The notes below the pieces were generated by a model. The model was not told where the DNA came from. It did no database searches and saw only the letters and a list, made by a program, of their open reading frames with translations. Below, piece after piece: positions 24,332-32,800 of a stretch of 40,078 bases of DNA (positions within the stretch are counted from its first letter, which is position 1; each line of letters opens with the position of its first letter). This DNA comes from CAYNTC01 sp964432925 (GTDB taxonomy: Bacteria > Planctomycetota > Phycisphaerae > Sedimentisphaerales > Anaerobacaceae): positions 1 through 40,078 of the forward strand of contig CAYSPM010000006.1 of NCBI GenBank assembly GCA_964432925.1, in the 5' to 3' direction. The position numbers were made by a program, and so were the translations under genes.

Positions 24332-26325
24332 CACGTTCTTTTAAACTGCTTTTCTAAGTCGCTTAGTGTGAATTTAATTGCAGTGGGCCTGCCATGAGGA
24401 CATTGGCTTGAGCGTTCTGTGTGTTTTTTATCTTCGAGCAACTGTTCTATTTCAGCATTGTTTAGCTTTTGACCAGCCTTGATTGCCGCTTTGCATGCAG
24501 CCATTTTCAAAACCTCCTCAAGTAACTCCTCAGCACTGAGTTCGGTGCCCTTATCGTCGAGCAAGTCGATCAAATCTCGAACGAAATCAGCCGGAGTTGC
24601 CCTTGACAGTAAGATGGGAAAGGCCTGTACAGCGTACGTCTTTGGGCCGAACGGTACAAGCTCGATTCCCAGTTTTTCAATTAGAGGGCGATTAGTGTCG
24701 ATGATGTTCTGCTGGGCTTCAGTAAGCTCGAAACTGTCGGGTATTAAAAGCCATTGTGATTCGAGTTTGTTCTGTTTCATGCGTCGACATAATGCTTCAT
24801 ATAGTATCCGCTCGTGAAGGGCGTGCTGGTCGATAATAATGAATCCATCTTGGATCTGTTGCACAATGTAGCTGTCGTGTATTTGCATGATTTTTGTTTC
24901 AACTGGCCCAATCGCGACTGTGGTATCTCTTCTCTGCTGGGCCGTAGTCTGTGCGCTCATGACTGAAGGTGCCTTGTAAGGTTTTATTGTTGACACTTGA
25001 CTCAATTCTTGTCTGTCAGCGGGTCTGTGCTTCTTGAAGAATTCCGCCATTGCGTCTGTAATCTCTTGGCTTCGATGGGTTCCAGTAGGCCGATCGCGGT
25101 GCGTTCGCGGCACAGCAACAATTGGCAATTGTGCGTGTGGTTGAAGATCTGTGCTCAGGAGTTTCTCACGAAGACATCCAAGGATTTGAGAATGAACCAA
25201 ATTTGCATTGTAGAACCGAACTTCAATTTTTGTAGGATGTACGTTCACATCGTAGTCTTTGTAAGGCATTTCAATAAACAGAAAAACAATTGGGAATCGG
25301 TTTTGTTCGATCAAGCCGCGATAAGCTTCCTTAATGGCATGTGAGATGAATTTATCACGGATGAAACGGCCGTTCAAAAAGACATATTGAAACTTGCCAC
25401 TTGTCCTGGATGTATCGGGCCTGCCGAATAAGCCGGAAATATGTATACCCCGTTCGTTAGCTTCTGTCTCGATTAGCTTCTCAGCTAATTCGGAGGAGAA
25501 CAGTTCAGTTATTCGCTGGTGAAGTGTTTGGTTGGCCAATAGTCGATGAATTTCTCTGCCGTTATGGATCAATGTCAAATCCAATCCTTTCCGGCTGCTG
25601 GCAGGGGCGTCCGCCGGCGATGCGGCTGTTGGATTTACAGCAAAGTAGGAACCTAACGCGATACGTATGAACTGCTCTGTGATATGCGTCATTTCGGTAT
25701 TAGCCGTTCTGAGGAATTTGCGTCTGGCAGGGAGTTTGTAGAAGAGGTCTCTAACCTGAATCGTTGTTCCATAATCACCACTGCACGGACCGGCACTGCT
25801 TTTACTTCCACAATCAATCTCGATGCAATTAGCTTCGTATTGCGTATCCGTTCTCCGCAGCAGCGCTGCTGCGAAGGATGAATTGCGTATTGCGTATTGC
25901 GTTCTTCGTCCCTCATCTTTCAGCATATCACTAACGTTCTTGTCTCTGTCCTCTGTCTTCTGTCCCCCGTCCTCTGTCCTTGGTCTACTGACTGCTTTAA
26001 CTTGCGCAACAGATGCAATACTTGCTAGCGCTTCGCCTCTAAATCCGAGTGTAGATATTCGGCTAAGGTCTATGCTGGTTTTGATTTTGCTGGTTGTATG
26101 GGCCTCGAATGCCTGAGCCAGGTCTTCAGCATCCATTCCACAACCATCGTCGGTAATCGATATTGACTTGCGGCCACCGTCTTCGACAGCCACGGTGATT
26201 TTCGCAGCTCCTGCATCAATGCTATTTTCCATCAATTCCTTGACCACACTTGCAGGCCGTTCGATTACCTCGCCGGCTGCTATCATATTTATCATATTCT
26301 GATCAAGAACCTTTATCTGTCCCAT
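24331..26325 (-). CDS. mutL: DNA mismatch repair protein MutL, with a repeat insertion in its ATPase domain
   Basis: MutL links mismatch recognition by MutS to strand removal. GHKL ATPase motifs are VVKELMENSIDAGA (27-40), DDGCGM (59-64) and STLGFRGEALASI (91-103). The motif-IV region GTTIQVRDLFYKLPARRKFL (about 186-205) is displaced by an insertion (about 114-163) encoded by tandem repeats. The C-terminal domain carries DQHALHERILYE, the DQHA(x)2E(x)4E endonuclease motif, plus ACKAAIKAG and CPHGRPTA, so it should be a nicking MutL of a methyl-independent repair system. AAGG precedes the ATG. The gene heads an operon with an ABC importer, overlapping the binding-protein start. Length is 664 residues. 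Confidence 0.96.
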   Translation of the reverse strand: MGQIKVLDQNMINMIAAGEVIERPASVVKELMENSIDAGAAKITVAVEDGGRKSISITDDGCGMDAEDLAQAFEAHTTSKIKTSIDLSRISTLGFRGEALASIASVAQVKAVSRPRTEDGGQKTEDRDKNVSDMLKDEGRRTQYAIRNSSFAAALLRRTDTQYEANCIEIDCGSKSSAGPCSGDYGTTIQVRDLFYKLPARRKFLRTANTEMTHITEQFIRIALGSYFAVNPTAASPADAPASSRKGLDLTLIHNGREIHRLLANQTLHQRITELFSSELAEKLIETEANERGIHISGLFGRPDTSRTSGKFQYVFLNGRFIRDKFISHAIKEAYRGLIEQNRFPIVFLFIEMPYKDYDVNVHPTKIEVRFYNANLVHSQILGCLREKLLSTDLQPHAQLPIVAVPRTHRDRPTGTHRSQEITDAMAEFFKKHRPADRQELSQVSTIKPYKAPSVMSAQTTAQQRRDTTVAIGPVETKIMQIHDSYIVQQIQDGFIIIDQHALHERILYEALCRRMKQNKLESQWLLIPDSFELTEAQQNIIDTNRPLIEKLGIELVPFGPKTYAVQAFPILLSRATPADFVRDLIDLLDDKGTELSAEELLEEVLKMAACKAAIKAGQKLNNAEIEQLLEDKKHTERSSQCPHGRPTAIKFTLSDLEKQFKRT
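25834..25985. repeat. Low-complexity tandem repeats inserted in-frame in mutL
   Basis: On the plus strand three ATTGCGT units stand in tandem (25882-25902), with another CGTATTGCGT at 25835. A perfect 18-base palindrome CGCAGCAGCGCTGCTGCG lies at 25856-25873. A run of CTCTGTC-like units spans about 25941-25985 (CTCTGTCCTCTGTCTTCTGTC and onward). Translated on the minus strand they give RTEDGGQKTEDR and TQYAIRN segments inside MutL. Similar GAGGACAG and ATACGCA repeats are familiar from planctomycete genomes, both between and inside genes. Confidence 0.75.
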
Positions 26326-26390
26326 AGCTACCTTATTGTATTCATTTCTTTGTGGAAATCCAGTGGATTCGACAGGCTCGCTAATTGTAA

Positions 26391-26412
26391 CCCTGCCATG
26401 GTGATGGCAGGG
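26391..26412 (-). repeat. REP hairpin, left copy (inverted)
   Basis: CCCTGCCAT and ATGGCAGGG form a perfect 9-bp stem around a GGTG loop. On the minus strand it reads GGTTAGCCCTGCCATCACC and onward, matching the right copy almost base for base. Confidence 0.85.
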
Positions 26413-26474
26413 CTAACCAAGATGAGCGAAAAAAGGTTGTGGACGAAATAAATAGCGGATATTATCAAAAAACG

Positions 26475-26927
26475 ATGAAAAGAATGATTGGCTATATGGT
26501 TACCTAGACTACTTATGGAAGCTGGTTGCAGGGCGATAAAAGAGGGTATGTAAAAAATGCTAAAACATTAGCGCAAAACGATAAATTAAAATCAGCAAAT
26601 CAAAGGCAACAAAAATATCCGATGGTCAAACTTAATTCAGAACAAAAGCAAATTGTTCAGGATTCAATTGTCGAAGAAGCCAGGAGAATAAATCACGAAA
26701 TATTTGCGATAACGGTTTGCTCAAACCATGTGCATATAGTCGCTGGAGTTTCTGAAGAATCGATCGAACAGGCTGTTCATCGATATAAATATTCAGCGAC
26801 GTTAGCACTTCGCAAGTTCGGGTCTCAATGTAAAATCTGGTCAAAGGGATTTGATAAGAGATTCTGTTTCACGGATAAAGAACTTGAAGGCAAAATCAGA
26901 TATGTGCAAGGTCATAATGATGGTTAG
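26475..26927 (+). pseudogene. REP-associated tyrosine transposase (RAYT/Y1), interrupted by TAG
   Basis: From ATG 26475 the frame reads MKRMIGYMVT, then TAG (26505-26507), then TTYGSWLQGDKRGYVKN and onward to the stop at 26925-26927. In relatives the codon at the TAG is usually an aromatic residue (GYMITWTTYG), so a TGG to TAG change is likely. The HUH motif NHVHIVAG and the candidate catalytic tyrosine in HRYKYSATLALRKFG follow, then FDKRFCFTDKELEGKIRYVQGHN at the end. Translation could restart at TTG 26526 (133 residues), but that form lacks the first strand of the fold. The stop codon is part of the middle REP hairpin. It may be inactive, or read through at low level. Confidence 0.8.
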
Positions 26928-26950
26928 CCCTGCGACCACGTCGCAGGGTT
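26922..26950 (+). repeat. REP hairpin, middle copy (direct)
   Basis: GGTTAG is followed by CCCTGCGA (26928-26935) and TCGCAGGG (26941-26948) around a CCACG loop. The TAG inside GGTTAG is the transposase stop codon. The stem interior differs from the other two copies, but the flanking GGTTAGCCCTGC and GCAGGGTT are conserved. Confidence 0.85.
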
Positions 26951-26961
26951 TGAAAAAAGAA

Positions 26962-26988
26962 GACCCTGCCATGGTGATGGCAGGGCTA
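26962..26988 (-). repeat. REP hairpin, right copy (inverted)
   Basis: The same CCCTGCCAT/ATGGCAGGG stem as the left copy (26964-26985) is followed by CTAAAC. It lies 22 bases beyond the gpmI stop on that gene's downstream side, so it may also stabilise the gpmI transcript end. Confidence 0.85.
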
Positions 26989-27009
26989 AACAGAATTCGA
27001 TTTTATACG

Positions 27010-28584
27010 TCATGGTAGAAGCAAACTTTGGCCGGTCATTTCTTCGGGTTTAGGTAATCCCATCATATCCAGCAGCGTTGGCCCAATGTCAGCTAATCTG
27101 CCGTCCGGGCGCAGTTTGGCGTTTTTATAACGTTCATCAAAAACAATCAGTGGTACGTCACCGACTGTGTGGGCTGTATGCGGTTCATCTGGACTTCCAT
27201 CGATCATTTTTTCGAAATTGCCGTGGTCTGCTGTTACTATTGCCGCACCGCCCATACTCTTGACCTTGTCCAGAACCCTACCCACGCACTCATCAACCAC
27301 TTCAGCGGCTCTTATCGCTGCAGATAGTATGCCGGTATGGCCAACCATGTCGGGGTTGGCGAAGTTGACTACCATAACGTCATACTTATCCGAGTCGAGC
27401 CTTTGAAGCACGACATCAGCGACTTCATAGGCGCTCATTTCAGGTTTCAAATCGTACGTACGAACACGCGGAGAAGGCACAATTTGCCTATCCTCACCCT
27501 TGAATGGTTTCTCGGTATAATCGTTGAAGAAAAAGGTTACATGCGCGTATTTCTCTGTCTCGGCGCAGCGAAACTGTTTTAATCCGAGAGAACCCCAGTA
27601 CGCAGCCAGGATATTTTTCATTTTTGGCGGTTTCGGGAATGCTACAGGTGCGGGAATTGTTGCATCGTACTCCGTCATGCAGACGTAATATACGTTCGGT
27701 TTCGTCGTCCTGGTAAACTCCTTGAAGTCAGGTTCTACGAATGCACGGCTGAGCTCACGAGGTCTGTCGCCACGGAAATTGAAAAAGATTACACCATCCC
27801 CATCATCGATAGTTGCTAATGGCTCATTCCCATTAGTGACGATGCACGTTGGTTCTATGAATTCATCCGTCGCGTCTTTTTCATAACTTTTTGTTATTGC
27901 TTCTTTTGCGCTGGTTGCTTTGATGCCTTTACCGAACCGCAGGCATTCGTAAGCCTTTTGTACTCGATCCCATCGGCTGTCACGGTCCATCGCATAGAAC
28001 CTGCCTATCACAGTTGCAATCTTGCCTACGCCCATCTGGTTGGCTTTTTTTTCGATATCAGCTATATATCCTGCACCGCTGTCAGGCGGCGAGTCTCTGC
28101 CATCGGTGAAGGCATGGATGAAAACGTCTGATATACCGTTTCTTTTAGCCAGTTCCAGAAGCCCATAGAGATGGTCCAGCAGTGAATGCACACCGATGTC
28201 GCTACACAGGCCCATAACATGCATCTTACCGTTATTTTCCTTGACGAACTTAATAAGGTTTTGGAACTCCTCGTTTTCGAAGAAAGAGCCATCGTGAATT
28301 GCTTTACTGATTCTCACCAATTCCTGTGGTACGATTCTTCCAGCCCCAATATTCTGATGCCCGACTTCACTATTGCCCATCGTTCCTTCCGGCAGCCCTA
28401 CATTTTCTCCACTGGTGTGCATAAGGCAGTTGGGATATTCAGCCATTAGCATATCATCTATAGGGGTGTTGGCTCGCTTGACGGCGTTGTATTCGTCCTC
28501 GTCTGGGTTTGGATTGTAGCCCCAACCATCACGGATAATCAGTACGAGCGGCCTTTTCTTCAAAGCTATTTTCTGCTTTGCCAT
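27010..28584 (-). CDS. gpmI: 2,3-bisphosphoglycerate-independent phosphoglycerate mutase
   Basis: The enzyme interconverts 3- and 2-phosphoglycerate in glycolysis using two manganese ions and a phosphoserine. RPLVLIIRDGWGYN (11-24) holds the first metal-binding Asp, GNSEVGHQNIGAGR (about 70-83) the catalytic Ser72, and HAFTDGRDSPP (about 158-168), FFNFRGDRPRELSRA and VVNFANPDMVGHTG the remaining ligands, with TADHGNFEKM near the end. ATG 28584 is chosen because GAAAGG lies about 11 bases upstream and the usual start follows; the frame is open for 45 more codons upstream, but that part contains a palindrome and no family sequence. Length from here is 524, close to the family norm. Confidence 0.95.
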   Translation of the reverse strand: MAKQKIALKKRPLVLIIRDGWGYNPNPDEDEYNAVKRANTPIDDMLMAEYPNCLMHTSGENVGLPEGTMGNSEVGHQNIGAGRIVPQELVRISKAIHDGSFFENEEFQNLIKFVKENNGKMHVMGLCSDIGVHSLLDHLYGLLELAKRNGISDVFIHAFTDGRDSPPDSGAGYIADIEKKANQMGVGKIATVIGRFYAMDRDSRWDRVQKAYECLRFGKGIKATSAKEAITKSYEKDATDEFIEPTCIVTNGNEPLATIDDGDGVIFFNFRGDRPRELSRAFVEPDFKEFTRTTKPNVYYVCMTEYDATIPAPVAFPKPPKMKNILAAYWGSLGLKQFRCAETEKYAHVTFFFNDYTEKPFKGEDRQIVPSPRVRTYDLKPEMSAYEVADVVLQRLDSDKYDVMVVNFANPDMVGHTGILSAAIRAAEVVDECVGRVLDKVKSMGGAAIVTADHGNFEKMIDGSPDEPHTAHTVGDVPLIVFDERYKNAKLRPDGRLADIGPTLLDMMGLPKPEEMTGQSLLLP

Positions 28585-28616
28585 ATAACGATAACCTTTC
28601 AAGTATAAAGAATGGA

Positions 28617-28635
28617 GACGAGGCATTGCCTCGTC
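28617..28635. repeat. Perfect 9-bp palindrome upstream of gpmI (REP-like)
   Basis: GACGAGGCA (28617-28625) and TGCCTCGTC (28627-28635) form a perfect hairpin around a single T, flanked by GGA and CCCC that extend it imperfectly. Such GACGAGGCA palindromes recur in planctomycete intergenic regions as I recall; only one copy is in this window. It is 33 bases before the gpmI start and could also affect the transcript leader. Confidence 0.55.
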
Positions 28636-28744
28636 CCCATAGCAAACTCCAAAGGAGCTTAATATGATATAGAGCGCTACAAGATATGTCAAACCTTTGG
28701 CTGGAACGCTCGCAATCAAAAACTGTTTGTATTGCTAAAAGGCT

Positions 28745-28772
28745 TTGACAGCGATAGTTAGCGTGCTATAAT
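28745..28772 (+). promoter_or_regulatory. Consensus sigma-70 promoter for lspA
   Basis: TTGACA (28745-28750) and TATAAT (28767-28772) both match the consensus exactly, with a 16-base spacer. Transcription would start near 28779, about 12 bases before the TTG at 28791. Confidence 0.8.
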
Positions 28773-28790
28773 CGTACGGTTTGTTGGGTT

Positions 28791-29438
28791 TTGAATGCAC
28801 TAATCTGGAAAACAGAAACTGTACCTATACGAAAGTCCAACCAAATTTTGAGTGAGACGAATTCGAAGAGTAAGAAAAATAGTGCCCAAGCAAGTGAAGG
28901 CTGGGCTTTTTTGAAGCGCCAGCCTATTGTTTTGCCAGGTTGGAAGGCCCAGTTGATTTTCTGGTTATTAGCTGTGCTTGGCTTGGCGGTAGACTTAGGT
29001 ACTAAAGCTGCTGTATTCGATTGGCTTGCGCGAGAGCCAGGTAATCGTTTTTCGATTATCGCTGGATTTTTACGGTTAGTCAGGACTGAGAATCCCGGTG
29101 CTGCGTTTGGAATAGCTACCGGGCAATATCACATATTGGTGGCTGTTTCAACGATTGCACTGGTCGTGATTCTTGCAACTTTTTACTTCGGTGGCCAGCA
29201 GCGGGCAATCGTTCATGTTGCTCTTGCTCTTTTCGCTGCTGGTGTGTGTGGTAATCTTTGGGACAGGATTTTCAATAATGGTTATGTGCGAGATTTCATC
29301 GACGTGTATTACAGAGATTACCACTGGCCGGCCTTCAACGTGGCGGACAGTATGCTCTGCATCGGAGTTGGGCTTTTGATAATCTCAACGTTTTTTACTG
29401 GGCGGTTTTGTCAAAAACGTGCTCGGCGACAAAAATAG
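28791..29438 (+). CDS. lspA: Lipoprotein signal peptidase (signal peptidase II)
   Basis: LspA cleaves signal peptides of prolipoproteins after lipid attachment at the inner membrane. Four membrane segments are visible (about residues 55-73, 112-132, 138-155 and 187-205). The conserved blocks are DLGTKAAVF (68-76), VRTENPGAAFGI (97-108), GNLWDRI (154-160), GYVRDFIDVY (164-173) and WPAFNVADS (179-187), with the catalytic aspartates in the last two. There is no in-frame ATG; TTG 28791 follows the promoter closely, and TTG 28848 is the alternative. The N-terminal polar extension of about 50 residues is longer than usual. The 3' end overlaps the convergent gene by 44 bases. It serves lipoproteins such as those at 5372 and 38932. 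Confidence 0.92.
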   Translation: MNALIWKTETVPIRKSNQILSETNSKSKKNSAQASEGWAFLKRQPIVLPGWKAQLIFWLLAVLGLAVDLGTKAAVFDWLAREPGNRFSIIAGFLRLVRTENPGAAFGIATGQYHILVAVSTIALVVILATFYFGGQQRAIVHVALALFAAGVCGNLWDRIFNNGYVRDFIDVYYRDYHWPAFNVADSMLCIGVGLLIISTFFTGRFCQKRARRQK

Positions 29439-29790
29439 GGGCATCAGATGCTGCGCCCAAAGCAATTGCATCGGAAGGCCGGGAATCAATCTCAATGATT
29501 TGACCATTGGACCTCAAGTGTATTTTTGCAAAGAAGGTATGATTGCGCAGGTCATCTATGACTATTTTCTCTATTCTGGCGCCGAGGCTCTCGATTACGC
29601 TGGCCAGCAGGTCGTGTGTCATTGGACGTGGTGGCTTGATACCTTTTAATCGGCGGTCGATGGCGAAGACCTCAACTATGCCGATGACTATTGGAAAGCC
29701 ACGCTGGCCATTTAGTTCCTTTAACACGATTATCTGCTGGTCGGATTGCTCGTTGATGATTATGCGCGACAGTTCTACAGGTACTTCCAT
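29395..29790 (-). CDS. Bifunctional-nuclease-domain (BFN/DUF151) family protein
   Basis: The 131-residue protein covers the DUF151 domain: VLKELNGQRGFPIVIGIVEVFAI (about 22-44), RPMTHDLLASVIESLGARIEKIVI (about 55-78), FFAKIHL and the conserved end IEIDSRPSDAIALGAASDAPIFVAEHV (about 98-124). Plant and archaeal relatives have nuclease activity, but bacterial members are mostly uncharacterised. GAGGGAGCACAAAA precedes the ATG. It starts 21 bases after the valS stop, so it is co-transcribed with valS. Its last 44 bases overlap the end of lspA on the other strand. Confidence 0.9.
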   Translation of the reverse strand: MEVPVELSRIIINEQSDQQIIVLKELNGQRGFPIVIGIVEVFAIDRRLKGIKPPRPMTHDLLASVIESLGARIEKIVIDDLRNHTFFAKIHLRSNGQIIEIDSRPSDAIALGAASDAPIFVAEHVFDKTAQ

Positions 29791-29811
29791 TTTTGTGCTC
29801 CCTCAAATATG

Positions 29812-32800
29812 TCAGGCATTCAGTTCTGAGAGGTGTTTTTCAAAAGCCTTTAATTGTTCTTGAAGTTGCGCCAATCTTTCTTGGGCCTGCGCTACTACTT
29901 CAGGTTTGGCTTTAGTGACGAAGTTTTCATTGCGCAGTTTAGATTCCACGGTGCTTTTGGCTTTTTCCACATCTTGTTTTTGTTTTTCAAGTCTTGCTCG
30001 CTCAGCTTCCGGATCGATGACATCATGTACGTAGATTTGAATATCATCTACAATGGTCGTAGCAGCATTTTTGGGCTTTGCCAGGTTTGTTTTTGCCTCG
30101 AACTGCTCTACGCCAGCCAAATGACAAATAAGCTTGGCGCTGCCGTTTAATGTTTCTGCGACCATTGCGGGGGCCTTTGCTGACGCCGTCAGTTTAGTTG
30201 AGGGAGCGATATTGTATTTGTTCCTAATGTCTCTTATCGCGCGTATCGGACTTTGTGCCGTCGCGATCTGCTGCTGGGCATCTTCATCTACGAGAACATC
30301 TAAACCGTTTGGCCATTTGGCAACAGCCAAGGCATCTGAGCCCGTAGCTTCGGCAAGGCCCTTAAGCTGCCGTATCGGGGCAACCTCATTTAGCTTCTGG
30401 AATATGCCCTCGGTGATAAACGGCACGAATGGATGCAGCAGGCGCAGAATCTGGTCCAGTACGAAAGCCAAAACGTTTTGTGCGATTGGCTTTTGCTGTT
30501 CATCCTGTATTCTTGGTTTTATCCATTCAAGATACCAGTCACAAAAGTCGTTCCAGAAGAATTTGTACAGACTCGTCAACGGCTCGTTGTATTTGAATTC
30601 GTCCAGGGACTTTGTTGTCTCGGCGACAGTTTCCGCAAGACGAGAAAGAACCCATCTGTCTGTAATGTCCATCTTGTCAGGCTCAAACATTGCAGGATCG
30701 ATTCCCTCAAGATTCATTAGCGCAAATCTTGATGCGTTCCAGAGTTTGTTGCAGAAGTTTCGCCCGATATCAAACTTTGGTGATGTATTGGCTTTTCGAC
30801 CGTCAGGTAGTGTCATTGACACGACCGGCATACGGATGTCCTGCGTGTCGGTTGTCATGCTTGCCAGAGTGAAACGCATTGCATCTGCCCCGTGGCTGTT
30901 GATAGCTACCAGCGGATCGATTCCATTGCCCAGACTCTTGGACATCTTCCGGCCCTGGCCATCCTGAATCATTGCGTGAATATACACGTCATTGAACGGG
31001 ATGTTTCCGATGCAGTATTGGCCCATCATCACCATACGGGAGACCCATAGGGTGATGATTTCGCGTGCCGTGCAAAGTACATCACCCGGATAAAAGGTTT
31101 TCAGTTCAGGCGTATTGTCCGGCCAACCCATCGTACTGAAAGGCCAAAGCGCCGATGAGAACCATGTATCAAGAACATCATTATCTTGCCGCCAACCTTC
31201 ATCGTTTAATCTTTTTTCAATGTCTTCATTTGCTGGAGCAACACATGCGTATGTAATCGCACCATCATCTGAATCAGTAAGTTCAAAAATCACCTTGTCT
31301 TGGATTGCTTTGCCGTATTTCTTATAGAGCTCATTTTCCAGTCCACCACCACCTCCAGATTTCGACCATATAGGTATTCTGTGGCCCCACCAAAGCTGTC
31401 GGCTGATCGGCCAGTCGCGAAGGTTCTCCAGCCAGCTTTGATAGGTTTTAGCATATCGTTCGGGAATGAAGCGCAATCGACCATCCAGCAGGGGCTTCAG
31501 AGCAAGGCCGGCCAAAGAATTCACCGGCACATCCGTTCCTTCAATAAGACCTTCGCCGATCTTTTCTGCAAGGTGCTCGATGGGTTTTTTAACCGCGATG
31601 TACCATTGGTCGGACAGATACGGCTCAATGGGCACATGGCTGCGGTAACTGTGCCCAATTTCGTGTGTGTATTCACGAATGTCCTCAAGCAAATTTTCCT
31701 GCCGGAACCATTCAACAATTGCTTCTCTCGCCTCGAATCTGTCCATACCGAGCAGGTTTTCTACATCGGGATTTTTAATATTATTCCAGTCTGCCCATCC
31801 ATATTTATCACTGATGGAACCATCTGGAGCCATCACATTAAGAAAAACGTATTGATGTGGATCTCCTTCAAAGTCTTCCGGCATAACTGCATCGGCAATC
31901 TCTATATAATGACGTTCACCGATTGCGTAGTCGTCCGGATCATGAGCAGGTGTTACTTTTAAAAAGCCTGTTGAAAATTTTGCTTTTTCGTCTTCACTGT
32001 TGGGATCCGGCAGAACCACATGTTCATCGGCTATTATGGGGATTTTACGTCCGACAATCGGGAGCTTTACCTCTTTACCGACCAGATATTCCGCCCGTTT
32101 GTCCGCAGGATTCATCGCGACCGCTGTGTCACCAAGCATAGTCTCCGGGCGGGTTGTAGCCACCGTAACGTATTCGACTTCTGTACCTTCGATTTCGACA
32201 GGTTCAACGAGAGGATACCTCAGATACCAGAAGTGTCCTTGCACGGTCTCATGTTCTACCTCATCATCAGCGAGCACTGTCTGGGTAGCAGGGTCCCAAT
32301 TGACAAGCCTTTTGCCTCGATAAATCAGACCGTCCTTGAAGAGCTTGAAGAACGCAGCCCGGACAGCCTTTGCGCAAACATCATCCATCGTAAAGCGTGT
32401 CCGTTGCCAATCGCAGGAGCATCCCATAGCCTTTAGCTGGTTAATGATGCAGGCTTCGTATTCGTCTTTCCAGGCCTGTACGCGTGTTACAAATTCATCT
32501 CTGTCAAAATCAGTGCGTCGCTTTCCCTCTTCGGAGAGTATTCGCTTCTCAACAACTGTCTGAGTAGCGATGCCGGCATGGTCGGTGCCTGGCATCCACA
32601 GGGTGTTGTAACTTTGCATCCGACGAAAACGGATCAGGATGTCCTGTAGCGTGTTGTTCAGTGCATGGCCAAGATGTAGTGGTGCCGTAACGTTGGGTGG
32701 AGGTATAACTATGGTGTAGGTTTTAGCATTTTTTTCGTAGCTTGATGCTTCTGCGTGAAAGTGTTGGCTCGAAAACCAAATCTCGTTAGCCAATTTCTCT

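Larger units (their letters stand above)
26388..26990 (+). mobile_element. REP element set with its tyrosine transposase remnant
   Basis: Three copies of a hairpin with the core GTTAGCCCTGC...GCAGGG surround an IS200-like tyrosine transposase gene. The left copy (26391-26412) is inverted, the middle copy (26922-26950) starts at the transposase stop codon and is direct, and the right copy (26962-26988) is inverted. This is the arrangement of REP/BIME elements and their RAYT transposase. Confidence 0.8.

Noticed and set aside
24332..26474. Cobalamin riboswitch for the ABC importer
   Set aside because: The importer starts inside the mutL stop, and no B12-box-like sequence was seen upstream of mutL.
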